Assembly (NCBI GenBank): GCA_019358875.1
Contig: JAHHIF010000024.1
Coordinates: 1 to 64,000, forward strand
Direction of reading: 5' to 3'
Source: Symplocastrum torsivum CPER-KK1
GTDB taxonomy: Bacteria > Cyanobacteriota > Cyanobacteriia > Cyanobacteriales > Coleofasciculaceae
DNA: 64,000 nucleotides
Shown: positions 9,698-18,167 of the stretch, piece by piece
Layout: every line of letters starts with the position of its first letter
Position numbering within the stretch: position 1 is the stretch's first letter
Notes under the pieces: generated by a model
What the model was told of the DNA's origin: nothing
Database searches by the model: none
The model's input: the letters and a program-made list of their open reading frames with translations, nothing else
Position numbers and translations under genes: made by a program

Positions 9698-11638
9698 ATG
9701 AAGAAAAATCAGCGAAATTTAATGTCAACTATTTCGGAGTTTAAGCATAGCCAAGATGCCCAAGACTATCCGGAAATCATCAAACATCTACAGACCGCTC
9801 TCAGATGGCATGTTCTTCCCGAAGTTGACTCCAGTTTTTACCCCGATAAACTCAAAGCTCAAGAGTTTAAAAGATACTGTAGTCGCTTGCCAATTAATCG
9901 ACTCAGCCCTGATGCAATTTTGGACATTTTTGAAAATAACTTTGACGCGGCAGTAGCAGCGGGACGGTTATCAAAAAGTACGAAAGGAAATTATTCCTCA
10001 GCACTGGGACGATTTCTCGCCTGGATGCGAGAGCAAACCTGGTATCTTGAGATGTTTCCGCAACCCCTGCCTGCTAAAGCGCCAGCTCACGTCCGGGTTA
10101 ATGGCCGCAAGCCTCCGACTTGTACGCGACAGGAACGGCAATATGGGCTTAGAAAGGAGGAACTACCAGACCATATTCTCAGCGAGTTGGAAGCTTGGAA
10201 AAGGTTTTGGCTTGAATCTTCATCATTACCTGAAGACCCTCATGAGTCGCCTCCAATTACTGAAAATCAAAAGCATAGCCAAGAACAACGGCGGCTCAAA
10301 CGAGAACAACGAAGAAATCTTGCTGCCTCAGCAGGACATGGCTTTGAAAAACCCAAGATAATCAAAATTAGCGCTTCAACCCTGCGACGCTATAGCGGTA
10401 ATTTTTGTCGCTTCTTCGGCTGGTGTACTCACATTGAAGGTTACGACCTCTCAGAACTCAGCCTAAAGCTGCTCACTGACCCAATTTTCTTACAAGACTA
10501 TGCTGATTGGCTCCTGACGGAGCGAGGTTGTAGTCATAGCGAAGCGGCAAAGCTCGTGCAGGCTGCCATTTCGGTCGCGAAGTGGCTATCATTCGAGCAA
10601 TCAACTCGCCGGGATTGGTCGGATATTCCTGTAGTTGTCAGTTTGCAAGCGCTGCGGGCTGGGTACACGGAGTCGTATAGAGAGCAAAAACCCCAACTCG
10701 ATGAAAAGAAATGGTCGAACCGGGAAATTAACCACTCTCAAGCTCGCCGTGTCGCCCAGTATTTGTATTCTTGCTGCGCCAAGCTATCGAATAGCGGCAA
10801 TAAACGTCGCCTCTCGGCGCTCGTTGAAGCTTGGCAAGTTTTCTTGATGGTTAAAATTCTCGTTTACGCTCCAGTCAGACAGGAAGAACTTCGCAAGTTA
10901 CAGGTAGGTAGTACTCTGATTAAGGTCAAAGATTCTCTTGGAGTAGAGCGGTATGCTGTACGAATCAAAAATCACAAAAACTTCAATAAAACTGGGAAAT
11001 TTCGTTACTACCCACTGCCCTCCATTCTAACTCAAGATTTAGATACATGGCTCAATATTATCCGTCCTATGGCGATAGAAGCTCCCCAGAGTTTAGAGAG
11101 TTGGTTATCGTTTTGGGGACGTAAAGAGAGTGAGATAGAACAGCTACAAAAGCGCCTCGAACAAGCTGAGAATGGGTTGATGTCTGAGCCGATTAAAAAT
11201 CAAGAAAACTACATCGCTCAACTCAACAAAAAATTGAACGGTCTGAAAAGTCGAATTGTTTACTGGGAGCAGGCGGCAGCTAATGCTTTGGTTTTCGATT
11301 ATGTATTCTTTAGCTTAGGAGGAAACCGACCGGGCAGTTTTGCCAAACCTTATGACGACGACCACCTCAGTTGCATTACGGGTCTAGTCTCCCGAGCCGT
11401 TGGGAGAGCGACTAAGGCGTTGTTCGGACAAGAATGTTTTTTAAACCCGCATGGTTTTAGAAATATTGGCTCAAAGCATCTGAGAAAGTGTGGCAAAGGA
11501 GGACATAAAGGTGCTTTTAGTGCTTTGGCTGGTCATAGTGTCGAAATCGATGACGAATATGCGGCACAAATTACTTCGGATTACGAACTAATTGAGGACA
11601 TTGTTGATCATTGGTGGCAAGAGGATTTTGAATCTTAA
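9698..11638 (+). CDS. Large tyrosine-type recombinase/integrase
   Basis: Encodes 646 residues. The N-terminal half is helical with two SAM-like DNA-binding segments (LSKSTKGNYSSALGRFLAW and STLRRYSGNFCRFFGW). The C-terminal catalytic domain shows the family residues: Arg in APVRQEEL (about 395), HxxR in PHGFRNIG, His in LAGHS and a candidate nucleophile Tyr in DDEYA near the end. A Glu/Lys-rich coiled insertion (about 475-525) lies inside the catalytic domain. It cuts and rejoins DNA at specific sites. It stands at the left side of the plasmid-like block and probably mobilises or resolves it. It is much longer than XerC/D (about 300 residues). ATG at residue 9 is an alternative start. Confidence 0.8.
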   Translation: MKKNQRNLMSTISEFKHSQDAQDYPEIIKHLQTALRWHVLPEVDSSFYPDKLKAQEFKRYCSRLPINRLSPDAILDIFENNFDAAVAAGRLSKSTKGNYSSALGRFLAWMREQTWYLEMFPQPLPAKAPAHVRVNGRKPPTCTRQERQYGLRKEELPDHILSELEAWKRFWLESSSLPEDPHESPPITENQKHSQEQRRLKREQRRNLAASAGHGFEKPKIIKISASTLRRYSGNFCRFFGWCTHIEGYDLSELSLKLLTDPIFLQDYADWLLTERGCSHSEAAKLVQAAISVAKWLSFEQSTRRDWSDIPVVVSLQALRAGYTESYREQKPQLDEKKWSNREINHSQARRVAQYLYSCCAKLSNSGNKRRLSALVEAWQVFLMVKILVYAPVRQEELRKLQVGSTLIKVKDSLGVERYAVRIKNHKNFNKTGKFRYYPLPSILTQDLDTWLNIIRPMAIEAPQSLESWLSFWGRKESEIEQLQKRLEQAENGLMSEPIKNQENYIAQLNKKLNGLKSRIVYWEQAAANALVFDYVFFSLGGNRPGSFAKPYDDDHLSCITGLVSRAVGRATKALFGQECFLNPHGFRNIGSKHLRKCGKGGHKGAFSALAGHSVEIDDEYAAQITSDYELIEDIVDHWWQEDFES

Positions 11639-11684
11639 GGCTTTAGTATTCGGGGTAAAACTAAGTGGGGATAAAAGGTATGCA

Positions 11685-11846
11685 TTAAAACCTGACTGTA
11701 AATCCGTCAAGCCAAAATGAGTCGGTATTGCACAAATAGCGCTCAAATCGGCTTGGTTGTGTCAATTGATAAAGGCAAAATCTCCAATTAGGTAGGAGGG
11801 CACAAATCTTGATGGGAGAGGTTCGCGTAATCAAATTGGTTTTCAT
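11685..11846 (-). pseudogene. Truncated remnant of the ORF that follows the primase-like gene
   Basis: The ATG overlaps the primase stop (ATGA), exactly as in the second copy at 55537. The first ten residues (MKTNLITRTS) match that ORF. At 11813 the homology ends and unrelated codons continue to a stop, giving 53 residues. The cognate 141-residue ORF at 55112-55537 is therefore lost here, and 11813 marks a recombination breakpoint. Confidence 0.6.
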
Positions 11847-14800
11847 TCAATTACCAACCTCAATCCACGAAAGGGGATATGCATGACCTCATCGCCAGCA
11901 AAGCGAACCAAGCAGCTTGATACCTTAACCTCTTCAACAACACCTTGATGTCCGTCAAAGCTTGCGAGACTGGAAGGAAGGTCAGTCGCATCAACAATAA
12001 CCACAGCCCCGAGGACCCATTCGTCATCACCAACAGCACTAGACACAACCTTAGCCGTTCCCGTTGTGGTTACGGATGAGTCGTCTAATTTGTCTAATGC
12101 CGATGATTGCACCTCGTAGTTACCATCCAAACGCTGATAGATAGGAAGTTCCGATTGTTGGGGGGAAAGCTCCATAACCTCGACTTCCGTAGCTTCCGGC
12201 GTATTCTCAACAGGGCTGGCAGAGGTGGTCGCTTCCACTGGTGTAAATTTGTCTAAATTAGACAACTCATTAGACAAATTGTCTAACGCTGCATCCTGTT
12301 CAGGCTCTACGCTCTGGGCGAAATTAGACAAATTAGACAACTCATCTAAAAGTGAATTTTTTTCAAACTCAGTGGTTAAATCCGCCCCAAACCCTATGGT
12401 TTCAACATCCATTACGTTTTTTTGAAAATTGTCTAATTTGTCTAATTTGTCTAATTTCTCCTGAACCACTTGATATAGCGTCGGTTCAGGTTTAGACAAA
12501 ATGTCTAATTGGGTGTCTAATTTGTCTAATTTCACTAACGGTGGGGTATCAGGACTAAAAGCACGGAATAAGAGAGAGCGTCCTACTCCCTTCACCTCAC
12601 CTTTGCCCAAAGTCACCAATTCAGAGAACCACAGCCGCACTTTCTCACCCGTTGGGCGCTTTGCCTTGGTAATCGACAGATAAACATCACTGGCTTTTAG
12701 CCACCCCTGAGATTTTGAAGGAATACGCTTGAGACTCATCTCGATGACTTTAGCCAGATGAGGGGCGAGGGCATCTGAATCACTAAATTCGGTGTAAATT
12801 GCCTTGACCTGCATGGCATAGTAATCTGTCAAAGCAATTGCACGTTTGATTGTGTCTGCTTCAATTTCCTGACTGGGAGTCTCGCTATTGGCTAATGAGT
12901 TAATGACGTGAAGGTTGAGGGCTAACCGTCCTACCCGTCCTTCGCTCTTGCCCCAAACCGATTTCATTCCGACTAAAGGGTCGTTAACTCGATTCTGCTC
13001 GTAACGGTTATAAGCTTGCTGGAAAACTTTAAAGGCTTCAGGGCTTAGGGTATACTCGACAGTCGGCAGCGCTCGGATTTTTCGGTAAAGGTCAACCAAT
13101 AACCCTGTTAGGTCAACTCGTCCACCATCGGCGTGTAACCTTCCCGCAACACTAGGTTGATTGACAAAGAGAAACCGCGCCCAGTTGCCATCGTTATCCT
13201 CGCAGTTGTTCAGTAAGGCTTGAAGAACTTGGGGTTGGACACCACCAAGAATTGCCAGCAGAATACTATCCAGTTCCGACTTAATACCATCGGCTCTTAG
13301 GGTTGTGTTGGCTGTGGCATCGTAATAAGAAAGAAGGTCTTGCCTGTCAGAACCCTTACCGTTGGTGTACTTGTTTTGGTTATTAATGATTGCGGGTAAC
13401 TCGTCGCTAAGGTAAAGCATTCCTTGTTGCGGTTGACGAGCGGCTTGATACTCTAACCCCTCCCCAGTGGTTTTTGTGAAGTACAAGACAGCTCTTTCCG
13501 GCTTAACTGGGGGGTCTAGCTCCCTCTTCTGTTCTGGCGGGAGTTTCTCCCAATCCTCCAGCGCATAATAGTAAGCCTTTAACTTCTGCTCAAAGAAATG
13601 CTTTTCTTCAGCTTGCAGCACCTTCAACGGCTTTGTTGCGAACGCTTTTAGGACAGGAGATTTCTTCTGGGAAGTCTCGGCAACGATGCCACTATATAAT
13701 CCCGCTGGTTGGTCAAAGTCATCCTCCTTGCTTAACCAAATTCGAGTCTGGGGATGATGCAAGGATGACGCTACTGTCAGCAGAGTCGTTAGGTACACTT
13801 CCGGCTTGAGGCTCAACCGAGATGATAGACGTAGTAAGGGTTTAGCCAGGTTGGGGTGCAAGAATTGGTGTAAGTCTAACGAGGCGTTGCTGGCACTCAA
13901 CAAGGATTCAAGCTGTTCGCGGGTATTATCCCTGAGTTCAACACGCTCGATATCCTCTGATTTTTGTTGATGGAGCTTGTAGAGTTGGTCTACACGCCAA
14001 GGGGTAAAGTGGCTTATTTCATTAAGTGCTGTCCTTAATTCAGCTCCATCCAAGCCTTGCTTAATAATTTCAGCGATCAGTTTTTTTACTTCAGAGGAGG
14101 TTAGCTCCTGAATACTAGGGGGGAGGACAGCCTTAGTATCATTGCCATTGCCTCCATCTCTACCATCCCCATTGGAGCTACCCAAGTTAGAGGGTCTACT
14201 ACCGGAGCCGATTCCACCGCTATAACCACGTCCTGATGCCTTTTCAAAAGGTGTTCGCCATCCATCTTGTTTTGCCATGTGTCCCAGTGTGCCGAGCGAA
14301 ACTCCCTGGCTCTTGAATGACTTCCATTTCTTGTCACAGCAACCCGGAGTATATTTGGGCGATTGGCGACTCCAGTTGTCCCACTCAGTTAAAAGGGAAT
14401 CATCAACTGAATGAAGTGTCATCCCAACGGCTAGCCAATCATCATAATCATCAGCTCGATAGCTTGATAAAGCATTTAGATAAGATAACGCCCATTCCCG
14501 CTCAGTCCACTCAGAGTTGGTCTGAGGGCTAACTCTGTAGGGAATGGGTGTTTCAATTGGTGCAACTTTACAGGCGGGGATTATCGCCCTTAATTCTTCA
14601 AAGGTATAGCGCTTACCACTACTGGTGATTATTTGGCTTCGATTCACTGTGCCATCACCTTTAATGTGCCAAGCTCCGGCAAGCCTCATGACTCGGTTAG
14701 GATTTTTGAGTGAGCGATCTGCATCGGCAAACTCCAGTAAGTCGGTTTGTAACTTCTTCCACTCGTCCGGGTTAGTCGGGTTCTCTAATACCCAGTAGGA

Positions 14801-15199
14801 GTGGATAGATTTTCCGCCCGTGTCAACCTGAAAAGTTGGTTCTGGTAAGCCTAGTGTTTCCCACAGCAGTAGTTGATTTTCTTTGTCAAGGGTGTCGTGT
14901 TCATAGAAGATGGCGCGGCAACTGGTTACTTCGTTGGCTTTATGTCCACCTCCGTTGACAACAAAGTAGACACCACGACCTTCCTTCTGCCAGCGCTCTA
15001 CTTCCTTGCCATTGAGCCGATTTGATTTCCTGCCTTTGTCTTGGGTGCTTCTGGCATCGTCTTTAGGTAGGAATGCGGTGAGATAGATTTTGTCGCCAGG
15101 TCTGTAGCCCAATAATTCTAGTTGCTGATTGGCTTGGTCTTGGTCAAACTCTAGAAAGGATTGCGTTGTGCTTCGATTCTGATTACTTGTACTTGTCAT
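11843..15199 (-). CDS. Plasmid-type primase-like replication protein (RepB/PriCT-2-like N-terminus, DUF3987), copy 1
   Basis: Encodes 1118 residues. The N-terminal part (about 30-200) resembles archaeo-eukaryotic/RepB-type primases: SCRAIFYEHD with acidic residues, then FQVDTGGKSIHSYW containing the basic GGKSIH motif. Residues about 235-320 resemble a PriCT-2 domain (ALSYLNALSSYRADDYDDW...LAVGMTL). Residues about 440-850 resemble the DUF3987 helicase-like region. The C-terminus carries LDKLD/LSNL repeats and a small basic-charge domain. This architecture is common in replication genes of cyanobacterial plasmids and integrative elements. It probably primes or initiates replication. The stop overlaps the ATG of the next (here truncated) ORF. 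A nearly identical gene lies at 55534-58890. Confidence 0.75.
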   Translation of the reverse strand: MTSTSNQNRSTTQSFLEFDQDQANQQLELLGYRPGDKIYLTAFLPKDDARSTQDKGRKSNRLNGKEVERWQKEGRGVYFVVNGGGHKANEVTSCRAIFYEHDTLDKENQLLLWETLGLPEPTFQVDTGGKSIHSYWVLENPTNPDEWKKLQTDLLEFADADRSLKNPNRVMRLAGAWHIKGDGTVNRSQIITSSGKRYTFEELRAIIPACKVAPIETPIPYRVSPQTNSEWTEREWALSYLNALSSYRADDYDDWLAVGMTLHSVDDSLLTEWDNWSRQSPKYTPGCCDKKWKSFKSQGVSLGTLGHMAKQDGWRTPFEKASGRGYSGGIGSGSRPSNLGSSNGDGRDGGNGNDTKAVLPPSIQELTSSEVKKLIAEIIKQGLDGAELRTALNEISHFTPWRVDQLYKLHQQKSEDIERVELRDNTREQLESLLSASNASLDLHQFLHPNLAKPLLRLSSRLSLKPEVYLTTLLTVASSLHHPQTRIWLSKEDDFDQPAGLYSGIVAETSQKKSPVLKAFATKPLKVLQAEEKHFFEQKLKAYYYALEDWEKLPPEQKRELDPPVKPERAVLYFTKTTGEGLEYQAARQPQQGMLYLSDELPAIINNQNKYTNGKGSDRQDLLSYYDATANTTLRADGIKSELDSILLAILGGVQPQVLQALLNNCEDNDGNWARFLFVNQPSVAGRLHADGGRVDLTGLLVDLYRKIRALPTVEYTLSPEAFKVFQQAYNRYEQNRVNDPLVGMKSVWGKSEGRVGRLALNLHVINSLANSETPSQEIEADTIKRAIALTDYYAMQVKAIYTEFSDSDALAPHLAKVIEMSLKRIPSKSQGWLKASDVYLSITKAKRPTGEKVRLWFSELVTLGKGEVKGVGRSLLFRAFSPDTPPLVKLDKLDTQLDILSKPEPTLYQVVQEKLDKLDKLDNFQKNVMDVETIGFGADLTTEFEKNSLLDELSNLSNFAQSVEPEQDAALDNLSNELSNLDKFTPVEATTSASPVENTPEATEVEVMELSPQQSELPIYQRLDGNYEVQSSALDKLDDSSVTTTGTAKVVSSAVGDDEWVLGAVVIVDATDLPSSLASFDGHQGVVEEVKVSSCLVRFAGDEVMHIPFRGLRLVIE
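12083..12530. repeat. Cluster of 15 TTAGAC/GTCTAA motifs inside the primase-like gene
   Basis: On the coding strand TTAGAC occurs about ten times (read as LD in LDK) and the reverse complement GTCTAA about five times (read as SN/SK in LSN). Several are fused head to tail or as perfect palindromes, for example TTGTCTAAATTAGACAA near 12248. Both orientations sit in the same reading frame, so the DNA motif, not one peptide, is what repeats. This resembles an iteron or operator array embedded in a rep gene. The same array is at 55774-56221. Confidence 0.75.
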
Positions 15200-15862
15200 G
15201 GGCTGAACCTCGTTATTGTGTATAGCGGTGGCTCAGCTAGAGTGATTCTTCTTTATATACTTGAGTAGAGTTGCAGTTTGAAGACAGGGGAAATTATGAG
15301 TTATGGTGAAGATACTTTATTTTTGTCTTGGTGATAGCGATTGTCTTGCGCTAACAGCGCAACTTGGCTAATACAACTTCTCAAGTAATTAAAGGAATTA
15401 GCTCTCGCTGTTGCCTTTTACTTTTTGCTCGAAAATGCATACAAAGCTCCAACGCTTGTGATAAACTTAAAATCAAAGCGAAGGTCAGCTTTGTTTCAGA
15501 TCCTTTGAAATGATTTCCCAGCCATTCCGTGAAATCTGAAACAAATATTGAAAATCCTTGTTTAATTTAGTTAGGCTATAGGCTTTCTCCTTTAGTCGAA
15601 AAACCAGATAACACGATTGTACATTGAGATACTGAGTTTTGATAACCAGTATCTTATTTTATTTTCGCTGTTTACGCCTCACCATCGCTAGACATGGAAC
15701 CGATGTCTTTTTTAATAACAAACTAAAGTTCAATCTCTTTTGTGGCAAGGCTTTTGTGGCAATATAAAGCAAAACTATAAAACCCATTTTACAAAGGGTA
15801 GATAGAGGCATTGTTCGATTAACTTCCAGAGATTGTTGTTGATTATCGAACGTTTTCTTCCC
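15200..15862. other. Upstream region of primase-like copy 1, paralogous to 58891-59400
   Basis: No gene is seen. Blocks such as CGAAAATGCATACAAAGCTCC (near 15430 and 59113, 20-base core) and the following 100 bp recur upstream of copy 2 in diverged form, so a shared regulatory or replication region is likely. The sequence is AT-rich, especially 15540-15830. Confidence 0.5.
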
Positions 15863-15902
15863 CTTACTTGCTACTGGAGTTTAAACTCCAGTAGCAAGTA
15901 AG
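15863..15902. repeat. Perfect 40-bp palindrome without spacer
   Basis: Centre lies between 15882 and 15883 (TTTAAA); all 20 bp on each side are complementary, from CTTACTTGCT to AGCAAGTAAG. No T-tract follows, so it is not a standard terminator. It is not present upstream of primase copy 2. It could be a protein-binding site, an origin structure or a recombination scar. Confidence 0.9.
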
Positions 15903-16013
15903 CAAGGTAGAAACCAACTCCGATTAATCCCGGCAATAATTGCCCGACATTAAGACGTTAATTGGAGTCGTACAGAGTAAGTTGATTTTGCTCACGGAAG
16001 CTCACGCTTCCTA

Positions 16014-16118
16014 TCATCCCAAACCTACCCACTCCTGACCCGCTTTCTCTGCTGCATCAGCCGTGTAGTAGGTCTTGGTATGTCCGTATATGGAGCCATC
16101 ACTGAGAATTCGGAACTG
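16014..16118 (-). pseudogene. Short coding remnant without start codon
   Basis: In-frame reading gives QFRILSDGSIYGHTKTYY followed by TADAAEKAGQEWVGLG and a stop; an in-frame TAG precedes it. The composition looks protein-like (aromatic and Gly pattern) but no ATG, GTG or TTG start is available, so it is probably the 3' remnant of a lost gene. The family is not recognised. Confidence 0.4.
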
Positions 16119-16219
16119 CTAGAGGCGATCGCAAAAAACAACAAGGATACCTATTGACGTGATGGTCGGTAAGTGGATTTTTGCGATTGGCATGGCGATC
16201 ACCTCTTTTGATTAATTAA

Positions 16220-16549
16220 TCAACCTAACGCTTTAGCAATCTCAGCCCCCAATCTGGCTAACGTTCTCTCACGCACAAAATCAGCCGCTGCTCGTGCTGA
16301 TTCGGCAAGGATGGTATCAGTATTTGGAGTAAGTTTTAGTGCGCCACCTAGATAGCCTAAAGCCTTGCAATAGTAATCAGATAAGTTAGTTGCTGCCAGC
16401 CGCTTCACAACTTGGTAATCACCTCTACGAAAAGCTGAAAGTGCTTCACTGTGCAAATCAGATTCAGGCTCCCCCAATGTTGCCAAGATTGCATTAATGG
16501 CCTGATTTACACGCTCTAGATTGAGTTCAGTGTTGATTGTCGTAGTCAT
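16220..16549 (-). CDS. Small protein of unknown function
   Basis: About 109 residues from the ATG at 16549, preceded by GGAAAG 9 nt upstream; an in-frame TTG at 16567 is less likely. It is predicted to be entirely helical (ERVNQAINAILATLGE..., ESARAAADFVRERTLARL). No motif is recognised. It follows the next gene upstream by about 18 nt, so they are probably co-transcribed and both belong to the plasmid-like block. Confidence 0.55.
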   Translation of the reverse strand: MTTTINTELNLERVNQAINAILATLGEPESDLHSEALSAFRRGDYQVVKRLAATNLSDYYCKALGYLGGALKLTPNTDTILAESARAAADFVRERTLARLGAEIAKALG

Positions 16550-16567
16550 TGTTGTTAATCTTTCCAA

Positions 16568-17098
16568 TTACTTCCAATTCTCAAAGTCTTCAGCTTCTAC
16601 TTGATGGGCATAGAGCTTATCCCAGTTCCGAGCTAAATGCTCCCTGACGATACGCGATACGAAACCTATGGCATTATCCCGGTCGTAGAGGATGCCTACT
16701 CTGAGTAGAGCTAGGTTCTGTCTGCCAAGAGCAATGTAGTTTATTCCTTTCCTAATTGCATCAGGGGACAGTGCTACGTCTCTCAGTGGGTTAAGAGGGA
16801 TGTCTTTGATTTCCTGCTTGTATTCCGGCAGGGCTTCTATTCCTTCCTCGACAACAGTCTCACCCCACTCCCTAAAAGGAATGGCTCTAGCATTTGCATC
16901 GATTCGAGCCAGCTCCAAGTAGTAATCCCTATTCCTGCTTAACCACCCCCTTACATACTGGGTAACCAAGGTTTTCTCTGAATCACCTGAGCAGTTCTTA
17001 AAGTCCTCAATCCTTTTAGAGTCTTGCGGCGAGACATAGTAATAGGTCAGGGTGAACTTTTCAGCCATTAAGTCAGATGTTTCTATAGTTTCACTCAT
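16568..17098 (-). CDS. Unknown plasmid-type protein
   Basis: Encodes 176 residues. The N-terminal half is mixed (KFTLTYYYVSPQDSKRIEDF), the C-terminal half is helical with FVSRIVREHLARNWDKL. No catalytic motif is seen. It is transcribed divergently from the ParM-like operon; the 178-bp region between them holds a palindrome and two direct repeats. By position it may be a regulator or segregation accessory, but nothing in the sequence proves this. Confidence 0.5.
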   Translation of the reverse strand: MSETIETSDLMAEKFTLTYYYVSPQDSKRIEDFKNCSGDSEKTLVTQYVRGWLSRNRDYYLELARIDANARAIPFREWGETVVEEGIEALPEYKQEIKDIPLNPLRDVALSPDAIRKGINYIALGRQNLALLRVGILYDRDNAIGFVSRIVREHLARNWDKLYAHQVEAEDFENWK

Positions 17099-17114
17099 TT
17101 TCTCATTTCTTCGC

Positions 17115-17160
17115 AGAGATATCTCTATAAAAATGTACTGTATTTCTATAAAACTGTGCT
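17115..17160. promoter_or_regulatory. Palindrome plus two 21-bp-spaced direct repeats (candidate operator/centromere)
   Basis: AGAGATATCTCT (17115-17126) is a perfect 12-bp palindrome. It is followed by TCTATAAAAATGTACTG (17124-17140) and TCTATAAAACTGTGCT (17145-17160), which start 21 bp apart, that is, two helical turns. They lie between divergent genes, just upstream of the ParM-like operon, where parC-type sites are usually found. Confidence 0.45.
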
Positions 17161-17276
17161 AAATATAAGTAAACGGTTCTGATGAGGTAGTCCCCCAACA
17201 TCAGGGAACCGTGAATTACTGCGGTATGAACCTGCTCAATTGCCTTATGCACAGCGTTAAAGGAGACAAGAGATAA

Positions 17277-18167
17277 ATGGGACTTTCTGTGACGCGGGGA
17301 AATCCTGAAACTAACGGGCTTGTGCCACCGCCGACAGAACCGCCCTACTCAGTTCAAGCGGAGGTGGTAGAGGACGTGTATGCAGTTAATACTGAATTCG
17401 AGGAGCCGCAGCCCTCCACACAAGCCGAATCTGAGGAGACAAAGGTAGAACTACGCCACCTCATCCCAGATACGGAGGAGGATTTTAAAGCAGGATTTCG
17501 GAAACTTCGAGAGCATGAGCATCAAGCTCTAGGCATTCCTAAGAATCGGGACTTGTACCGAACTCGTGAAGATGCCAGCAAGAATGTGTTCAAGATCTCA
17601 GCGGCAAGGGTAGGAGAACACATTAAAGAGCTAATGACCTTCAAGTTCCCCCCAGGTTATCTATGGGACTCTTATGGTCTGACTCCAGAGGGAGTGGCAG
17701 AAATCAAAACCAAGATTTTAAACACGGCTCGAACTACCTATCCCTCAGATGATTGGAGCAAATACAAGCGAGGCGACATTAAGAAAGTCGGCATCGCTAA
17801 CCATCGTTACCCGTTGAGAGTCCGGTACTGGGAAGAGGTAGCTAAGCGCAGCCAAGAGTATCAATGTTGGTTTGAAACTCAAATACCAGAGGGGCAACCC
17901 GAACCGGAAGTCTGCGAGGCTGAATGGATTTTTGACTCAGAACCAGCCGAGGAAAGAGACGAAAGACACTCAAAGCTGCGATCGCAAATTGAGCTAGTCG
18001 GTCAAGCTACCTACCAACAGTTCGATAAATACTTTGACTCTCTTAAAGACAAGCTGCTCAAGCTTGCTGAGGACAAAGGCATAGAGACCCGCATTGCAGT
18101 AGATGAACGCTACGGCGAAGTAGCACTTAATCCAGAACTTACTACAGAGGACGACGAAGATTTATGA
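17277..18167 (+). CDS. Unknown protein, first gene of ParM-like operon
   Basis: Encodes 296 residues; ATG is preceded by GGAGACAAGAGATAA, a good ribosome site. The N-terminal 60 residues are acidic and disordered (Pro/Glu/Thr-rich). The rest is mixed and charged, with no recognised motif (FKAGFRKLREHEHQALGIPKN; SKYKRGDIKKVG). It overlaps the ParM-like gene by 4 nt (ATGA), so translation is probably coupled. By position it could be the DNA-binding adaptor (ParR role), but the sequence shows no ribbon-helix-helix that I can recognise. Confidence 0.55.
   Translation: MGLSVTRGNPETNGLVPPPTEPPYSVQAEVVEDVYAVNTEFEEPQPSTQAESEETKVELRHLIPDTEEDFKAGFRKLREHEHQALGIPKNRDLYRTREDASKNVFKISAARVGEHIKELMTFKFPPGYLWDSYGLTPEGVAEIKTKILNTARTTYPSDDWSKYKRGDIKKVGIANHRYPLRVRYWEEVAKRSQEYQCWFETQIPEGQPEPEVCEAEWIFDSEPAEERDERHSKLRSQIELVGQATYQQFDKYFDSLKDKLLKLAEDKGIETRIAVDERYGEVALNPELTTEDDEDL

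Larger units (their letters stand above)
11813..15199 (-). repeat. Duplicated segment, copy 1 (partner 55504-58890)
   Basis: The offset to copy 2 is a constant 43691 bp, with no indels through the whole gene. By eye the two are identical from 11813 to about 14510 apart from one base (t at 11892, g at 55583). From about 14511 to 15199 there are many substitutions. Weaker similarity continues upstream to about 15720 (copy 2 to about 59400). Confidence 0.9.

Noticed and set aside
9698..11638. Protelomerase acting on the 40-bp palindrome
   Set aside because: Length is similar to TelN, but the catalytic motifs read like an ordinary tyrosine recombinase and nothing shows a linear replicon. Kept only as a thought.
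12225..12425. Plus-strand ORF rich in SKLDN
   Set aside because: Reverse reading of the TTAGAC-motif array; the large minus-strand gene explains it.
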